Of a stretch of DNA of 46,339 bases, positions 32,270 to 40,664 are shown piece after piece; within the stretch, counting starts at the first letter, position 1; every line of letters begins with the position of its first letter. Under the pieces are notes generated by a model. The model saw only the letters and a list, made by a program, of their open reading frames with translations, had not been told where the DNA came from and did no database searches. The position numbers and the translations under genes are program-made. The DNA comes from CAYMQB01 sp964392665 (lineage in GTDB: Bacteria > Hydrothermota > E44-bin80), in the NCBI GenBank assembly GCA_964392665.1, contig CAYMQB010000016.1:1-46339 (forward strand), read 5' to 3'.

Positions 32270-33871
32270 ATGCAACCCAAATTCTTATACATTACAATCC
32301 TTACAGCAATTCTCTTCTTTGTGTTGTTTGTTTTTCCCATTTACGCCATCACAATCCACGTCCCCGGTGACTATCCTACTATTCAACAGGGCTTGAATGC
32401 AGCACAATCAGGGGATACAGTTCTTGTTGCCCCGGGCACCTATACGGAAAATATCACATGGCCATCACGTGACGGTGTAGTTCTCACATCAGAGAGTGGA
32501 GCTAATACCACGATAATTGATGGTGGTGGAGCTGGAACGACAGTCACTTTTCCAAGCTTTTCTTTCACACAAAACACGATTATTACGAACTTCACCGTTC
32601 AAAATGGTGCAGTTACGAAAGGAGCAGGTTTATATGTGAGAGGTTCTCCATATATCCTTGCAAACATAATCCAGAGGAATATTGCCCAGGGAACAAGCAC
32701 CTGGGTTTATGGTGGAGGAATCTACTGCTATGGCACTGCATCTCCATTAATAGAAGGAAACCTGATTCGGGGAAATGTTGCTAAAGGTGAATACTGGAAT
32801 TATGGCGGTGGTATCTATGTCGATTACAACAATTCAGCAACTATCTTGGGAAATACAGTTGAGAACGATTCAGTTATAGGTGGAAGCTGGAATTACGGGG
32901 CAGGAATATACTGCGATGGACAATCATCACCCACCATAATGCATAACATTATTCAGTATAATGCGGCTTATCAGGGCAGCCGTGGTCACGGAGTCGGAAT
33001 ATACTCAGACCACGACGCCAACTCTTATATCCTTTCAAACATTATCTACAACAATACTGCCCAGAGCGGTTCATGGAATTACGGAGCAGGGATACTCGTG
33101 AATAATGGAGCTATTGTAATTAATAATACAATTGTCGAAAACAAGTGTTTGGGTGGTACCTGGAGATATGGAGGAGGCATCCTTATTTACGATTCCACAA
33201 ATACAATCGGTAATAACATCGTGGCAAACAACACCGCATCGAGCGGTGGTGGAATATACGCATCAGCCAATGGATATGCAACCCTTCTCAATAATGATGT
33301 CTGGAACAACTCAGGCGGCAACTACTCGGGCATTACCCCCGGCTCAAACGATATCTCTCTTGACCCGCTTTTTGTAACCGGACCACTTGGAGACTACTAT
33401 CTGAGCCAGACTTCCTCAGGTCAGGGTCAGGATAGTCCCTGTTTGGACTATGGCTTTGCTACTGCAGAAAGTCTGGGCTTGGACACATATACAACAAGAA
33501 CGGATACAGTCCCTGATTCCGGAATAGTTGATTTGGGATACCATTATCCAACAGGATATCAGTCGTCGGTCGAAGAAATAAAACAAGAGTTCACCGAAAT
33601 ACCTATGAATGTGTACCCTTCAGTTTCCAATTCACTATTCAGGATTCGTTTAGAATTGAGTCGAAGTCAAAAGGTTAAAGTTGAAATTTTTGACGTTGCT
33701 GGGAATTTACAGACCGTACTTTTGAATGATAATCTTTCTGCAGGCAAATATTCCTGGGAATGGAATGGTGTGCTCAAGAATGGGAAAAAAGCACCAACGG
33801 GTAAGTACTTCATCAGAATAAATGCGGGTAAAGAAAGAATTTATTGCAAGAATGCGGTGCTTATCAGGTAA
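32270..33871 (+). CDS. Secreted parallel beta-helix protein with FlgD-like C-terminal domain
   Basis: A 533-aa exported protein. Signal peptide 1-26 (MQPKFLYITILTAILFFVLF). The segment TIHVPGDYPTIQQGLNAAQS followed by GDTVLVAPGTYTENI is the classic opening of DUF1565/NosD-type right-handed beta-helices, and about ten PbH1 coils follow (repeats of GGGIY, SPLIEGN, ILGNTV, IINNTIV). No pectate-lyase catalytic residues were identified, so binding rather than cleavage is more likely. The last 90 residues form the FlgD-like sorting domain (VEIFDVAGNLQTVLL, WNGVLKNGKKAPTGKYF, ending AVLIR). The ATG at 32270 follows a GGGAGGT site; a TTG at 32240 overlaps the promoter and is rejected. Confidence 0.85.
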   Translation: MQPKFLYITILTAILFFVLFVFPIYAITIHVPGDYPTIQQGLNAAQSGDTVLVAPGTYTENITWPSRDGVVLTSESGANTTIIDGGGAGTTVTFPSFSFTQNTIITNFTVQNGAVTKGAGLYVRGSPYILANIIQRNIAQGTSTWVYGGGIYCYGTASPLIEGNLIRGNVAKGEYWNYGGGIYVDYNNSATILGNTVENDSVIGGSWNYGAGIYCDGQSSPTIMHNIIQYNAAYQGSRGHGVGIYSDHDANSYILSNIIYNNTAQSGSWNYGAGILVNNGAIVINNTIVENKCLGGTWRYGGGILIYDSTNTIGNNIVANNTASSGGGIYASANGYATLLNNDVWNNSGGNYSGITPGSNDISLDPLFVTGPLGDYYLSQTSSGQGQDSPCLDYGFATAESLGLDTYTTRTDTVPDSGIVDLGYHYPTGYQSSVEEIKQEFTEIPMNVYPSVSNSLFRIRLELSRSQKVKVEIFDVAGNLQTVLLNDNLSAGKYSWEWNGVLKNGKKAPTGKYFIRINAGKERIYCKNAVLIR

Positions 33872-33889
33872 AATTTAAGGTCTTTTTGT

Positions 33890-35683
33890 TCACAACTTCA
33901 GTCGTCTGAGAAGTCTAGCCGTCCGGTTGATATCTTCGAGAAGATTTCGCTTATTTAGTGTTTCTATAGAATACCTGGCTCTGTTGCAGGTTTCGAGTAA
34001 GGTTGAGATTTCGTTTTTTATGTTGTCGGCTATACCTTTTTCCTTAAGTTTAAGTTTTAATTCCTCTTCTGTAATCCCCCATATAGAAAGGTTTAATTTA
34101 TCTGCGAAGAACTGGAGGATTGCCTTATGCAACAATGCATATGCTTCCTTGATATTATTGCCTTTTATCTCGCTTTTGGCCTTATTTATAAGTTTCAATG
34201 CATTGCCGAGAGCGTCTTTCCTTCTTAAAATATCCTCTTTAGATTTAAGTCTCTCTTTGACTCCATAGGAGACGAAAAGAAAGAAAAGTGTGCATAACAG
34301 GATACCGTTAGCTAAAAGAAGGTATTTTACATCACCCCAGATATTGCTCTCATTTCTTAGCCGAGCCATTGTTTTTATAAAATGGATATCCTTTCCCAGT
34401 AGTTCTACTTCTCGTTTACCAAAAAGTCTTTCGGTCCCTTTTTCCCCTTGTCCAGGTAATACTTTGAAGTTTAAGCTTCCCGAAGTCTCAGTTTGATATT
34501 TTTGTTTCGCGGGGTCGAAAAAGACGAAATTGAATCCCTGAATCTCGAAATCGCCGCATCTATTAGGAATAAGAATGGTCTTAAAAACCTTGTTTTCCAT
34601 TATCTTACCTTTCGATACGGAAGTTGTTACCTCCTGCCCGGATTCATAGACCCTGAAACCAGGAATTTTTATTTCGGGTTTATCGACATTTCTTAAATTT
34701 CCACATCCTGTGATTGTCGTAGTTACTGTTACGGGTTCATTCTGTTTTGTCTCGTTCTTATCCAATCTTGCATTAATATTAAAGTTTCCTACTGCTCCAG
34801 AAAAATCGACGGGCGCAGGTGGAAGTGGACGAACATTAACCGTAATAGGTTTACTTACAAGGTTTCTTTTTGTCCCACCTCCGAAACCAAAACCGAAAGG
34901 ATCACTGAGGGGATTATCGATAACGCAGTTAAGTTTTGCTTCGCCTATGGTTAATTTCCCGGTGCTTAAAGGAAAAAGCGCGTAGTTCAACTTAATAACC
35001 TGATATTCTACACCGTTTACAACTTCTCTTGTTTGCTTCTCCTTTCCCATATCCTCCTTCCAAAAACCCTCTGTTTTAGGTGGTATGTATTCCGGTTGTG
35101 TAAGTAGGTGAGCATTCGAGTAGAGCTTAAATGTAAGGATAACCTCTTCTCCTACATAAACATCTTTTTTATCAACATAGGTTTTTATAAAAATTTCATT
35201 GGTTGGATTTACTACTTTCTGCCGTTTTTCCTCAAAAGGGAATGTGAAATTTTGTCCCTTCGGCCGTTGTCCTGTAACCTTCGGTTGTTTTGATTCCTTC
35301 GTCACCTCAATTTCGATCGGTTGTGATTCGAATGTTTTTCGCTTCAATTTAATCTTACATCCAGCGATAGTAAATTTCCCAATTTTTTTGGGCATAAGAG
35401 AATAGTTGTAACTTATCGAAGACGATACCTTCCCATTGATAAATGATATATTCCTCGATGTTCCTTTAGAATATATATCGAAATTATCGAGGCTTGGGAG
35501 TTCCGGTTTTGGTACCTTTGCAATATTTCCACTCACCGTTACCGTAAGTAGTACGGGTTCATTAAGAGAAACTACATTTCTATCTACCGCAGCCGTGAGG
35601 TTTACTTCCTGAGAATAAAGGTTTACTCCGAAAAAACCGATGCAGATAAATGTAAGCATTATAATTTTATAACTCGTTTTCAT
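33890..35683 (-). CDS. batD: BatD-like protein
   Basis: A 597-aa BatD (oxygen-tolerance) family protein. Signal peptide 1-24, two to three Ig-like BatD domains in the periplasm (VNLTAAVDRNVVSLNEPVLL and later repeats such as VYVGEEVILTFKLY), a membrane helix around 465-490 (LLLANGILLCTLFFLFVSYG), and a helical cytoplasmic tail. BatD works with the VWA proteins BatA and BatB at the inner membrane. It is the last gene of the operon and converges with the beta-helix gene with only 18 bp between stops. Confidence 0.88.
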   Translation of the reverse strand: MKTSYKIIMLTFICIGFFGVNLYSQEVNLTAAVDRNVVSLNEPVLLTVTVSGNIAKVPKPELPSLDNFDIYSKGTSRNISFINGKVSSSISYNYSLMPKKIGKFTIAGCKIKLKRKTFESQPIEIEVTKESKQPKVTGQRPKGQNFTFPFEEKRQKVVNPTNEIFIKTYVDKKDVYVGEEVILTFKLYSNAHLLTQPEYIPPKTEGFWKEDMGKEKQTREVVNGVEYQVIKLNYALFPLSTGKLTIGEAKLNCVIDNPLSDPFGFGFGGGTKRNLVSKPITVNVRPLPPAPVDFSGAVGNFNINARLDKNETKQNEPVTVTTTITGCGNLRNVDKPEIKIPGFRVYESGQEVTTSVSKGKIMENKVFKTILIPNRCGDFEIQGFNFVFFDPAKQKYQTETSGSLNFKVLPGQGEKGTERLFGKREVELLGKDIHFIKTMARLRNESNIWGDVKYLLLANGILLCTLFFLFVSYGVKERLKSKEDILRRKDALGNALKLINKAKSEIKGNNIKEAYALLHKAILQFFADKLNLSIWGITEEELKLKLKEKGIADNIKNEISTLLETCNRARYSIETLNKRNLLEDINRTARLLRRLKL

Positions 35684-35728
35684 AATTTTATTTCTACTTC
35701 CGCAAGCTGAAGCTTGAGCCTACCTTCA

Positions 35729-36565
35729 CTACCAATCTTTGGATAAACCAAGCCTTGCTTTTATCTTTGCAGCTTCTTTTTTTCGTGTTTCCTTCTCCCT
35801 TTGTTCGAGTGCTTTTAAGAGCCTGACTGCATCCTGTCTGGACATTTCTTGTTTTTTCTTCTGTTCCTGCTGTGGTTTATCGCTTTGCTCTTTCTTCTGT
35901 TCCTGATGTTTCTTTTGTTCTTCGTCTGATTGTTGCTTCTTCTGTTGCTCTTGCTGTTCTTTCTTTTGCTGATTATCATCCTTTTTTTCGTTGTTCTTTT
36001 CTTTATCCTTATCTTCCTTCTGTTGCTTTTTGTGCTCTTGCATTTTTTTCTTAATAAGTTCTATATTGAATTTGGCATCTCTGTCATCTGGATTTATATC
36101 GAGGGTTTTTATGTAGTAATTCAATGCATCCTGTAATTTTCCTGACATGTAAGATGAATTACCCATATTGTAATAGATGCTGGATAGGTTTTTCTTGTCC
36201 TTAGTAAAAGAGATTGCTTTATTGTAGTACTCCATAGCCTCTTCATAATTCTGGAGTTTAAGAAGGGTGTTTGCCCTGTTGTATCTCACTATGCTATTAA
36301 GAAGTTTACCTTTCTTCTCGACCTCCTTATTCAGTTCATCGTAAAAGTCAAGTGCTTTCTTATACTCTTGTTTCGTAAATAGCTTATTCGCCCTACTGTT
36401 TTTTGCTCTTATGGTAGCAGACAGCGGAATACTTGACACAAAAATAGTTACGGAAATTACAGCTATTATACTTGTCTTAACCAATTTCTTCAACGACAGT
36501 CCGGCTTTCTTTTTGGGGGATTTGTTGTCTCCCTTCTTATGTCTTAGGTTTATCTTATTCATCAT
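35729..36565 (-). CDS. batC: TPR protein of the Bat operon (BatC-like)
   Basis: A 278-aa protein. A membrane helix or signal at about 30-50 is followed by three to four TPRs (60-170, for example NYEEAMEYYNKAISF and KLQDALNYYIKTLDINPDD). A highly charged Gln/Lys/Glu stretch follows (175-245), probably disordered, and then a short basic C-terminus. TPR proteins at this position in Bat operons are called BatC or BatE and are thought to bring partners to the VWA complex. Overlaps batB by 4 nt; 45 bp before batD. Confidence 0.8.
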   Translation of the reverse strand: MMNKINLRHKKGDNKSPKKKAGLSLKKLVKTSIIAVISVTIFVSSIPLSATIRAKNSRANKLFTKQEYKKALDFYDELNKEVEKKGKLLNSIVRYNRANTLLKLQNYEEAMEYYNKAISFTKDKKNLSSIYYNMGNSSYMSGKLQDALNYYIKTLDINPDDRDAKFNIELIKKKMQEHKKQQKEDKDKEKNNEKKDDNQQKKEQQEQQKKQQSDEEQKKHQEQKKEQSDKPQQEQKKKQEMSRQDAVRLLKALEQREKETRKKEAAKIKARLGLSKDW

Positions 36566-37599
36566 TCATCTTCCTTGCTTTTTCTGATTAATCTATTTCT
36601 AATAGACACCCTATCCGTTAATGAAAACTCAAACAACAATAGAATAATGCAGAGAAGAAGTGGATACTCAAGCCTTTCCTCATATCTCTCTAACCACTCT
36701 TCTCCAAATTCCTGTTTTTCCATCCTATCAAGTATCTTGCCTACCTTTTCAATCTCAAATCCGCTTGAAGTTGCTGTAAAGAAAGCACCACCAGTTTTCT
36801 GAGCAATGGATTCAAGTATAGCTGTATTCAGTCTACTCATTACAAGTTTTCCTTCCTTGTTCTTCTTGTATCCGGAAGGATTTCTACCTTCACCCTTAAC
36901 AGGTAATGGTTCACCCGTTTCACTTCCGATACCTATAGTTATGATTTTTATTCCTTCTTTTGCTGCTGATTCCGCTACCTGCAAAACCTTACCTTCGTGG
37001 TCTTCGCCGTCAGTCAAAAGAATAATAGCCTTAAAATATCCTTTTTTGTCTGGAAAAGATTTTATTGCAAGACTAATAGCATCTCCAATAGCCGTTCCTT
37101 GAACCGGGATAGTACCCTCATTAAGAATGCCAAGTAGCATTCTACATGCACTGTAATCCATAGTAAGTGGACATTGAAGAAAAGGTTTTCCTGCAAATGC
37201 AATGATTCCAAGTCTATCTGTCTGGAGATTGTTTATCAGTGATTCGACCCACATTTTTGCCCTTGTGAGTCTGTCGGGTTTTATATCCTGTGCAGACATA
37301 CTGAGTGAGGTATCAAGAAGGAGAAAAATATCAACACCTTTCCTCTTAATATGTATCTTCTCTACACCCATTTGCGGTCTGGCAAGAGCAATGATAAGAA
37401 GACCTATAGTAACGATAAGTAAAAGGTTTTTCCAGAATCTTTTTGTGGGACTAATCCCGAAAGTCACTCTTTTCAATATACCTTTTTCACCGAGTATCTT
37501 GGTAAACCTTTTTCTTCTTCTCAACCCAAATAGTGTAATCAGAATAATTACAGGTATTACAAAAAATGACCAAAAATATATACTGTCCTTAAAAATCAT
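36562..37599 (-). CDS. batB: VWA-domain protein BatB
   Basis: A 345-aa protein with N-terminal membrane helices (about 5-25 and 48-70, ending ALARPQMG), a von Willebrand A domain with an intact MIDAS (LLLDTSLSMS, then LLTDGEDHEG), and one C-terminal helix. It is predicted to form a metal-dependent protein-binding platform at the inner membrane with BatA and BatD. I choose the ATG at 37599, preceded by GGAAAG, over an upstream ATG (37638) that lies within the repeat-like insert described next. The start is 230 bp from batA because of that insert. Confidence 0.9.
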   Translation of the reverse strand: MIFKDSIYFWSFFVIPVIILITLFGLRRRKRFTKILGEKGILKRVTFGISPTKRFWKNLLLIVTIGLLIIALARPQMGVEKIHIKRKGVDIFLLLDTSLSMSAQDIKPDRLTRAKMWVESLINNLQTDRLGIIAFAGKPFLQCPLTMDYSACRMLLGILNEGTIPVQGTAIGDAISLAIKSFPDKKGYFKAIILLTDGEDHEGKVLQVAESAAKEGIKIITIGIGSETGEPLPVKGEGRNPSGYKKNKEGKLVMSRLNTAILESIAQKTGGAFFTATSSGFEIEKVGKILDRMEKQEFGEEWLERYEERLEYPLLLCIILLLFEFSLTDRVSIRNRLIRKSKEDE

Positions 37600-37616
37600 C
37601 TTTCGCTTTCCAATGT
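37600..37616. other. batB leader adjoining the insert
   Basis: The 17 bp between the batB start and the repeat-like insert contain the GGAAAG ribosome site. Because the insert lies between batA and batB, batB translation does not depend on coupling with batA. Confidence 0.4.
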
Positions 37617-37816
37617 ACCACAAAGACACGGATTGCACAAAGTCTCTTAAATGTTTTTATTAGGGTTTTTCTTTTGTATTTTTGCCCTTTATAATTATAG
37701 TGTCTCATAATTTGCCTGTGCAATTTGTAGTTCTGCAGTTCCGTATTGCTCTTTGGTGGTGGTTGATAATAAACTGGTACATTTTGTTTTCTTTGCGTTC
37801 TGGGCGTATCTGCGGT
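37617..37816. repeat. Repeat-like insert between batA and batB with imperfect inverted ends
   Basis: A 200-bp stretch beginning ACCACAAAGACACGGATTGC and ending, on the other strand, ACCGCAGATACGCCCAGAAC. The first 26 bases of the two ends match at 16 positions, both starting ACC and ending CAAAG. Inside, ATTGCACA (37632-37639) and TGTGCAAT (37719-37726) are also inverted. It has no coding potential. Sequences of the ACCRCARAGACRC type are often dispersed in bacterial genomes, so I read it as a non-coding mobile or repeat element. Confidence 0.5.
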
Positions 37817-37829
37817 CAATATTGCTCCT

Positions 37830-38810
37830 TCATGGAAACTTCAGAAACCTTGTGTTTGAAAGAATTATCCCGATGATGAGAAAAAGCATACCGCAGAGAA
37901 GAAAAGGCCTAAAAAACTCCCTGTAATTGGTGAACTTCCGAATTTTTATTTCGGATTTTTCCATCTTGTTTATTGTTTTGAATATGGAAACAAGTCCTTC
38001 AGGGTCCTTTGCTCTAAAGTACATTCCACCTGTTTCATCTGCAATGTTGGCGAGTAAAGCCTCATCCAATTCATCATGTATCTTTACATATCTGGTGCCC
38101 CACAACGGAGTCTGAACGGGAATCAGTGACTCACCTGGTTTGCCAGCAGCTATGGTATATACCTTTATGCCAAGTGCCTTTGCTACCTTTATGGATGTCT
38201 CCGGGGTAATCTCTCCTGCATTATTTTTCCCATCCGTGAGCAAAATAACAATCCTGCTCTTTGCTTTCGAATCCTTTAATCTATCACAGGATTGAGCAAG
38301 ACCAAGACCAATGGCTGTTCCATCCTCTATCATTCCAATATTTGCTTTTCTTAAGAGGTCTATTACAACGCCATGATCCGTCGTTACAGGACATTGTGTA
38401 TATGCATACCTTGCAAAAAGAATGAGTCCGATTCTATCAGCTTTTCTTTCCTCGATAAAATCTTCTGCCACCTCTTTTGCTGCAAAAAGCCTGTTATTAG
38501 GCTTAAAATCTATGGCTTTCATACTTCCTGATATATCCAGTGCTATAACAATGTCTATGCCATAGGATGAAATCTCCGTCCTTGTCAGCCCTTTTCTTGG
38601 TCTGGCTAATGCAATGATAAGCAAGAAAACTGTTAGTAATTTAAGCAGTAAGAGAGCTTTATCAATCCCTAATATTCTTATCTTATGTTCGAAAAGATGC
38701 TGGAAAGAAGAGAATCTCATAGATGCATTCCTTCTCCTCCACGCAATATAGAAAAGAAGGAAAAGAGGGAGAAGAAAAAGTAGGAAAAGGGGATGTGCAA
38801 ATCTAATCAT
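37830..38810 (-). CDS. batA: VWA-domain protein BatA
   Basis: A 326-aa protein with N-terminal helices (about 6-24 and 48-70, ending ALARPRKG), a VWA domain with intact MIDAS (VIALDISGSMKAIDFKPNNR, LLTDGKNNAG), and a C-terminal helix. Together with BatB it is thought to be the metal-dependent contact surface of the Bat complex. ATG at 38810, with GAGGAAG before it, overlapping the upstream gene by 8 nt. An upstream GTG or ATT-type start would add 11 residues that do not match the family. Confidence 0.92.
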   Translation of the reverse strand: MIRFAHPLFLLFLLPLFLLFYIAWRRRNASMRFSSFQHLFEHKIRILGIDKALLLLKLLTVFLLIIALARPRKGLTRTEISSYGIDIVIALDISGSMKAIDFKPNNRLFAAKEVAEDFIEERKADRIGLILFARYAYTQCPVTTDHGVVIDLLRKANIGMIEDGTAIGLGLAQSCDRLKDSKAKSRIVILLTDGKNNAGEITPETSIKVAKALGIKVYTIAAGKPGESLIPVQTPLWGTRYVKIHDELDEALLANIADETGGMYFRAKDPEGLVSIFKTINKMEKSEIKIRKFTNYREFFRPFLLCGMLFLIIGIILSNTRFLKFP

Positions 38811-39780
38811 GTGATTCTTCCTCGTCTTTTTTTGTATTATCAATGAGACTCCTGATTACTGAAATCTCTTCCTTACTATCCACCCGAGTCGGTATATACT
38901 TCGCAAATTTTACAAGGTCGCTTTGGTTGAGAAAATTTCCGGTCTCTACAAGATATGGTTTTAATTCCTTCCTTGTCTTGAGATTGTTCATCAGCTCACT
39001 TGTTGTATTCTCAAGTGCAGGAAACAGATAAAGTGATTCAAGATAGTCCCTCATTATGAAGGATAGTCTTGTGTAGAAAAATTTTATCTCTTCTTCGGTC
39101 GTGGTTCTTGTTCCAACAAGTTTATCCAATTCGGAAAATGCCTTCTCCCATGGAGCAATTCTTTCAATCCTTTCCTCAATCAAGACTTTCCTTCTTTTTC
39201 TTAACATTAAAAGAATAGTCCCTGCTATAACAGCAATGCTCAGGAAACCTAAAACATAATACCAGTAGGGAATTTTGATAGCGCGCTGAGGTTTTATCCC
39301 TTTTATATCCTCCTTACCTGTCAATCCGGGTGAAACACTTTTTATCTCGACAGTAAGGGGGATGGTTTTAAATTCTTCAGAGGAACCCTCTCTTTTCACC
39401 ACTATTGATAATGATGGGAGTGTATTCTTGCCTACATCATACGATACAAGTTCGTATTCCAAAGTTGTTCTTTTGTAACGTTTTCTTATCGGAGTAGAAG
39501 AACTTGCTCTGCACCCCTTTAGTGTAAGAGAAATCTTGGGATTTTTTGTAAGTGTTTTAACATTCCTGTTTTTTACAACAAAGCTACCCAGGGTGGGATA
39601 ATTTTCTGGCAGGACTACCTGTTCATTCTCCTCTGAATAAACATCGACCTTAAAATGCAATCTATCACCTATAGTTGCTTCTTTTTTATCTATATCCTGT
39701 TCTATTGAGGATATGGGAATTTTATCCGTCTTCGTTCCCATAAGGAAGAGCATTGACAGAAAAAGTCCAATCACACTCAT
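38803..39780 (-). CDS. BatD-like/DUF4381-like membrane protein
   Basis: A 325-aa protein. Signal peptide (about 1-17), one Ig-like domain in the periplasm (about 25-150, IEQDIDKKEATIGDRLHFKV, resembling a BatD module), a membrane helix near 173-192 (YWYYVLGFLSIAVIAGTILL), and a cytoplasmic tail like the DUF4381 region (TRLSFIMRDYLESLYLFPAL, TTSELMNNL). DUF4381-type proteins lie at this position between the DUF58 and VWA genes in other MoxR operons. It is therefore a second, shorter BatD-type component. ATGA overlap with the DUF58 gene. Confidence 0.75.
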   Translation of the reverse strand: MSVIGLFLSMLFLMGTKTDKIPISSIEQDIDKKEATIGDRLHFKVDVYSEENEQVVLPENYPTLGSFVVKNRNVKTLTKNPKISLTLKGCRASSSTPIRKRYKRTTLEYELVSYDVGKNTLPSLSIVVKREGSSEEFKTIPLTVEIKSVSPGLTGKEDIKGIKPQRAIKIPYWYYVLGFLSIAVIAGTILLMLRKRRKVLIEERIERIAPWEKAFSELDKLVGTRTTTEEEIKFFYTRLSFIMRDYLESLYLFPALENTTSELMNNLKTRKELKPYLVETGNFLNQSDLVKFAKYIPTRVDSKEEISVIRSLIDNTKKDEEESHD

Positions 39781-40664
39781 ATGGTTCTTAGTCTCCTTGC
39801 TCGCATTGTAAAGAATTTCACAAGTGTATCTGCAAAGGGTTCAGGAGTGCTCAAATCAATCAGGTCAATATCGTTTGAGCGGAAAAATTCGTTCTGCTTC
39901 TTGAGCGATTCTATCCGTTTAAGGCTGTATGCCATCATCTTTTTTCTATCGCCACAGTCAAAAACTGTTGTTTCTCCAGTCTCTGCATCTTCAAGAAGCA
40001 CATATCCTTTGAAATCAGGAAAGGATACTTCGAGCGGGTCAAGTATCCTTATGGCAACCAAATCATGTTTCTGAGCGGTTACCTTCATAGGTTTTTCAAA
40101 TTCTATGTCCAGGAAATCGCTAATGAGAAAAACAATATTTCTCTTTCTCGTCACCCTGTTGAGATGCTCAAGTGCCTTGGTAATACTTGTCCCTTTACCT
40201 TTAGGCTTAAAATACAGAAGTTCCCTTATTATTCTTAGCACATGTCTTCTTCCCTTTTTGGGAGGAACAAATTTCTCTACGCTGTCTGTAAAAAGGAGTA
40301 GAGATACCTTGTCGTTGTTTGATATAGCAGAAAAAGAAAGGAGCGCAGTCACTTCACCTGCAAGGTTTATCTTCTGTCTTTTTTTACTGCCAAAATATTC
40401 CGATGCACTAGCATCGACAACAAAGACAAGCGTTAGCTCCCTTTCTTCTCTGAATTTCTTTACATAGGGATGCCCCATCCTTGCCGTTACATTCCAATCG
40501 ATGCGCCTTATTTCATCTCCAGGGAGATATTCCCTCACCTCTTGGAATTCCACACCCTGTCCTTTAAACACAGACTCGTATTCTCCTCCGAAGGTTTCAT
40601 TGACAAGTTTCTTTGTCTTTATTTCAAGTCTTCTTATATTCTTAAACACTTCCTTCGGAAGCAT
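39777..40664 (-). CDS. DUF58 family protein
   Basis: A 295-aa cytoplasmic protein of the DUF58 family. The signature YLPGDEIRRIDWNVTARMG followed by PYVKKFREERELTLVFVVDA is complete, and the VWA-like core carries DASAS. DUF58 proteins sit next to MoxR ATPases and are presumed substrates or adaptors of those chaperones. Its ATG overlaps the moxR stop by one base, and its TGA overlaps the next start by 4 nt. Confidence 0.93.
   Translation of the reverse strand: MLPKEVFKNIRRLEIKTKKLVNETFGGEYESVFKGQGVEFQEVREYLPGDEIRRIDWNVTARMGHPYVKKFREERELTLVFVVDASASEYFGSKKRQKINLAGEVTALLSFSAISNNDKVSLLLFTDSVEKFVPPKKGRRHVLRIIRELLYFKPKGKGTSITKALEHLNRVTRKRNIVFLISDFLDIEFEKPMKVTAQKHDLVAIRILDPLEVSFPDFKGYVLLEDAETGETTVFDCGDRKKMMAYSLKRIESLKKQNEFFRSNDIDLIDLSTPEPFADTLVKFFTMRARRLRTI

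Noticed and set aside
35872..36136. Plus-strand hydrophobic frames opposite the Gln/Lys-rich part of batC
   Set aside because: They are the complement of low-complexity charged codons, which read as false hydrophobic runs.
37600..37638. Upstream start for batB
   Set aside because: It would take the first codons from the repeat-like insert and has no ribosome site; ATG at 37599 fits the family.
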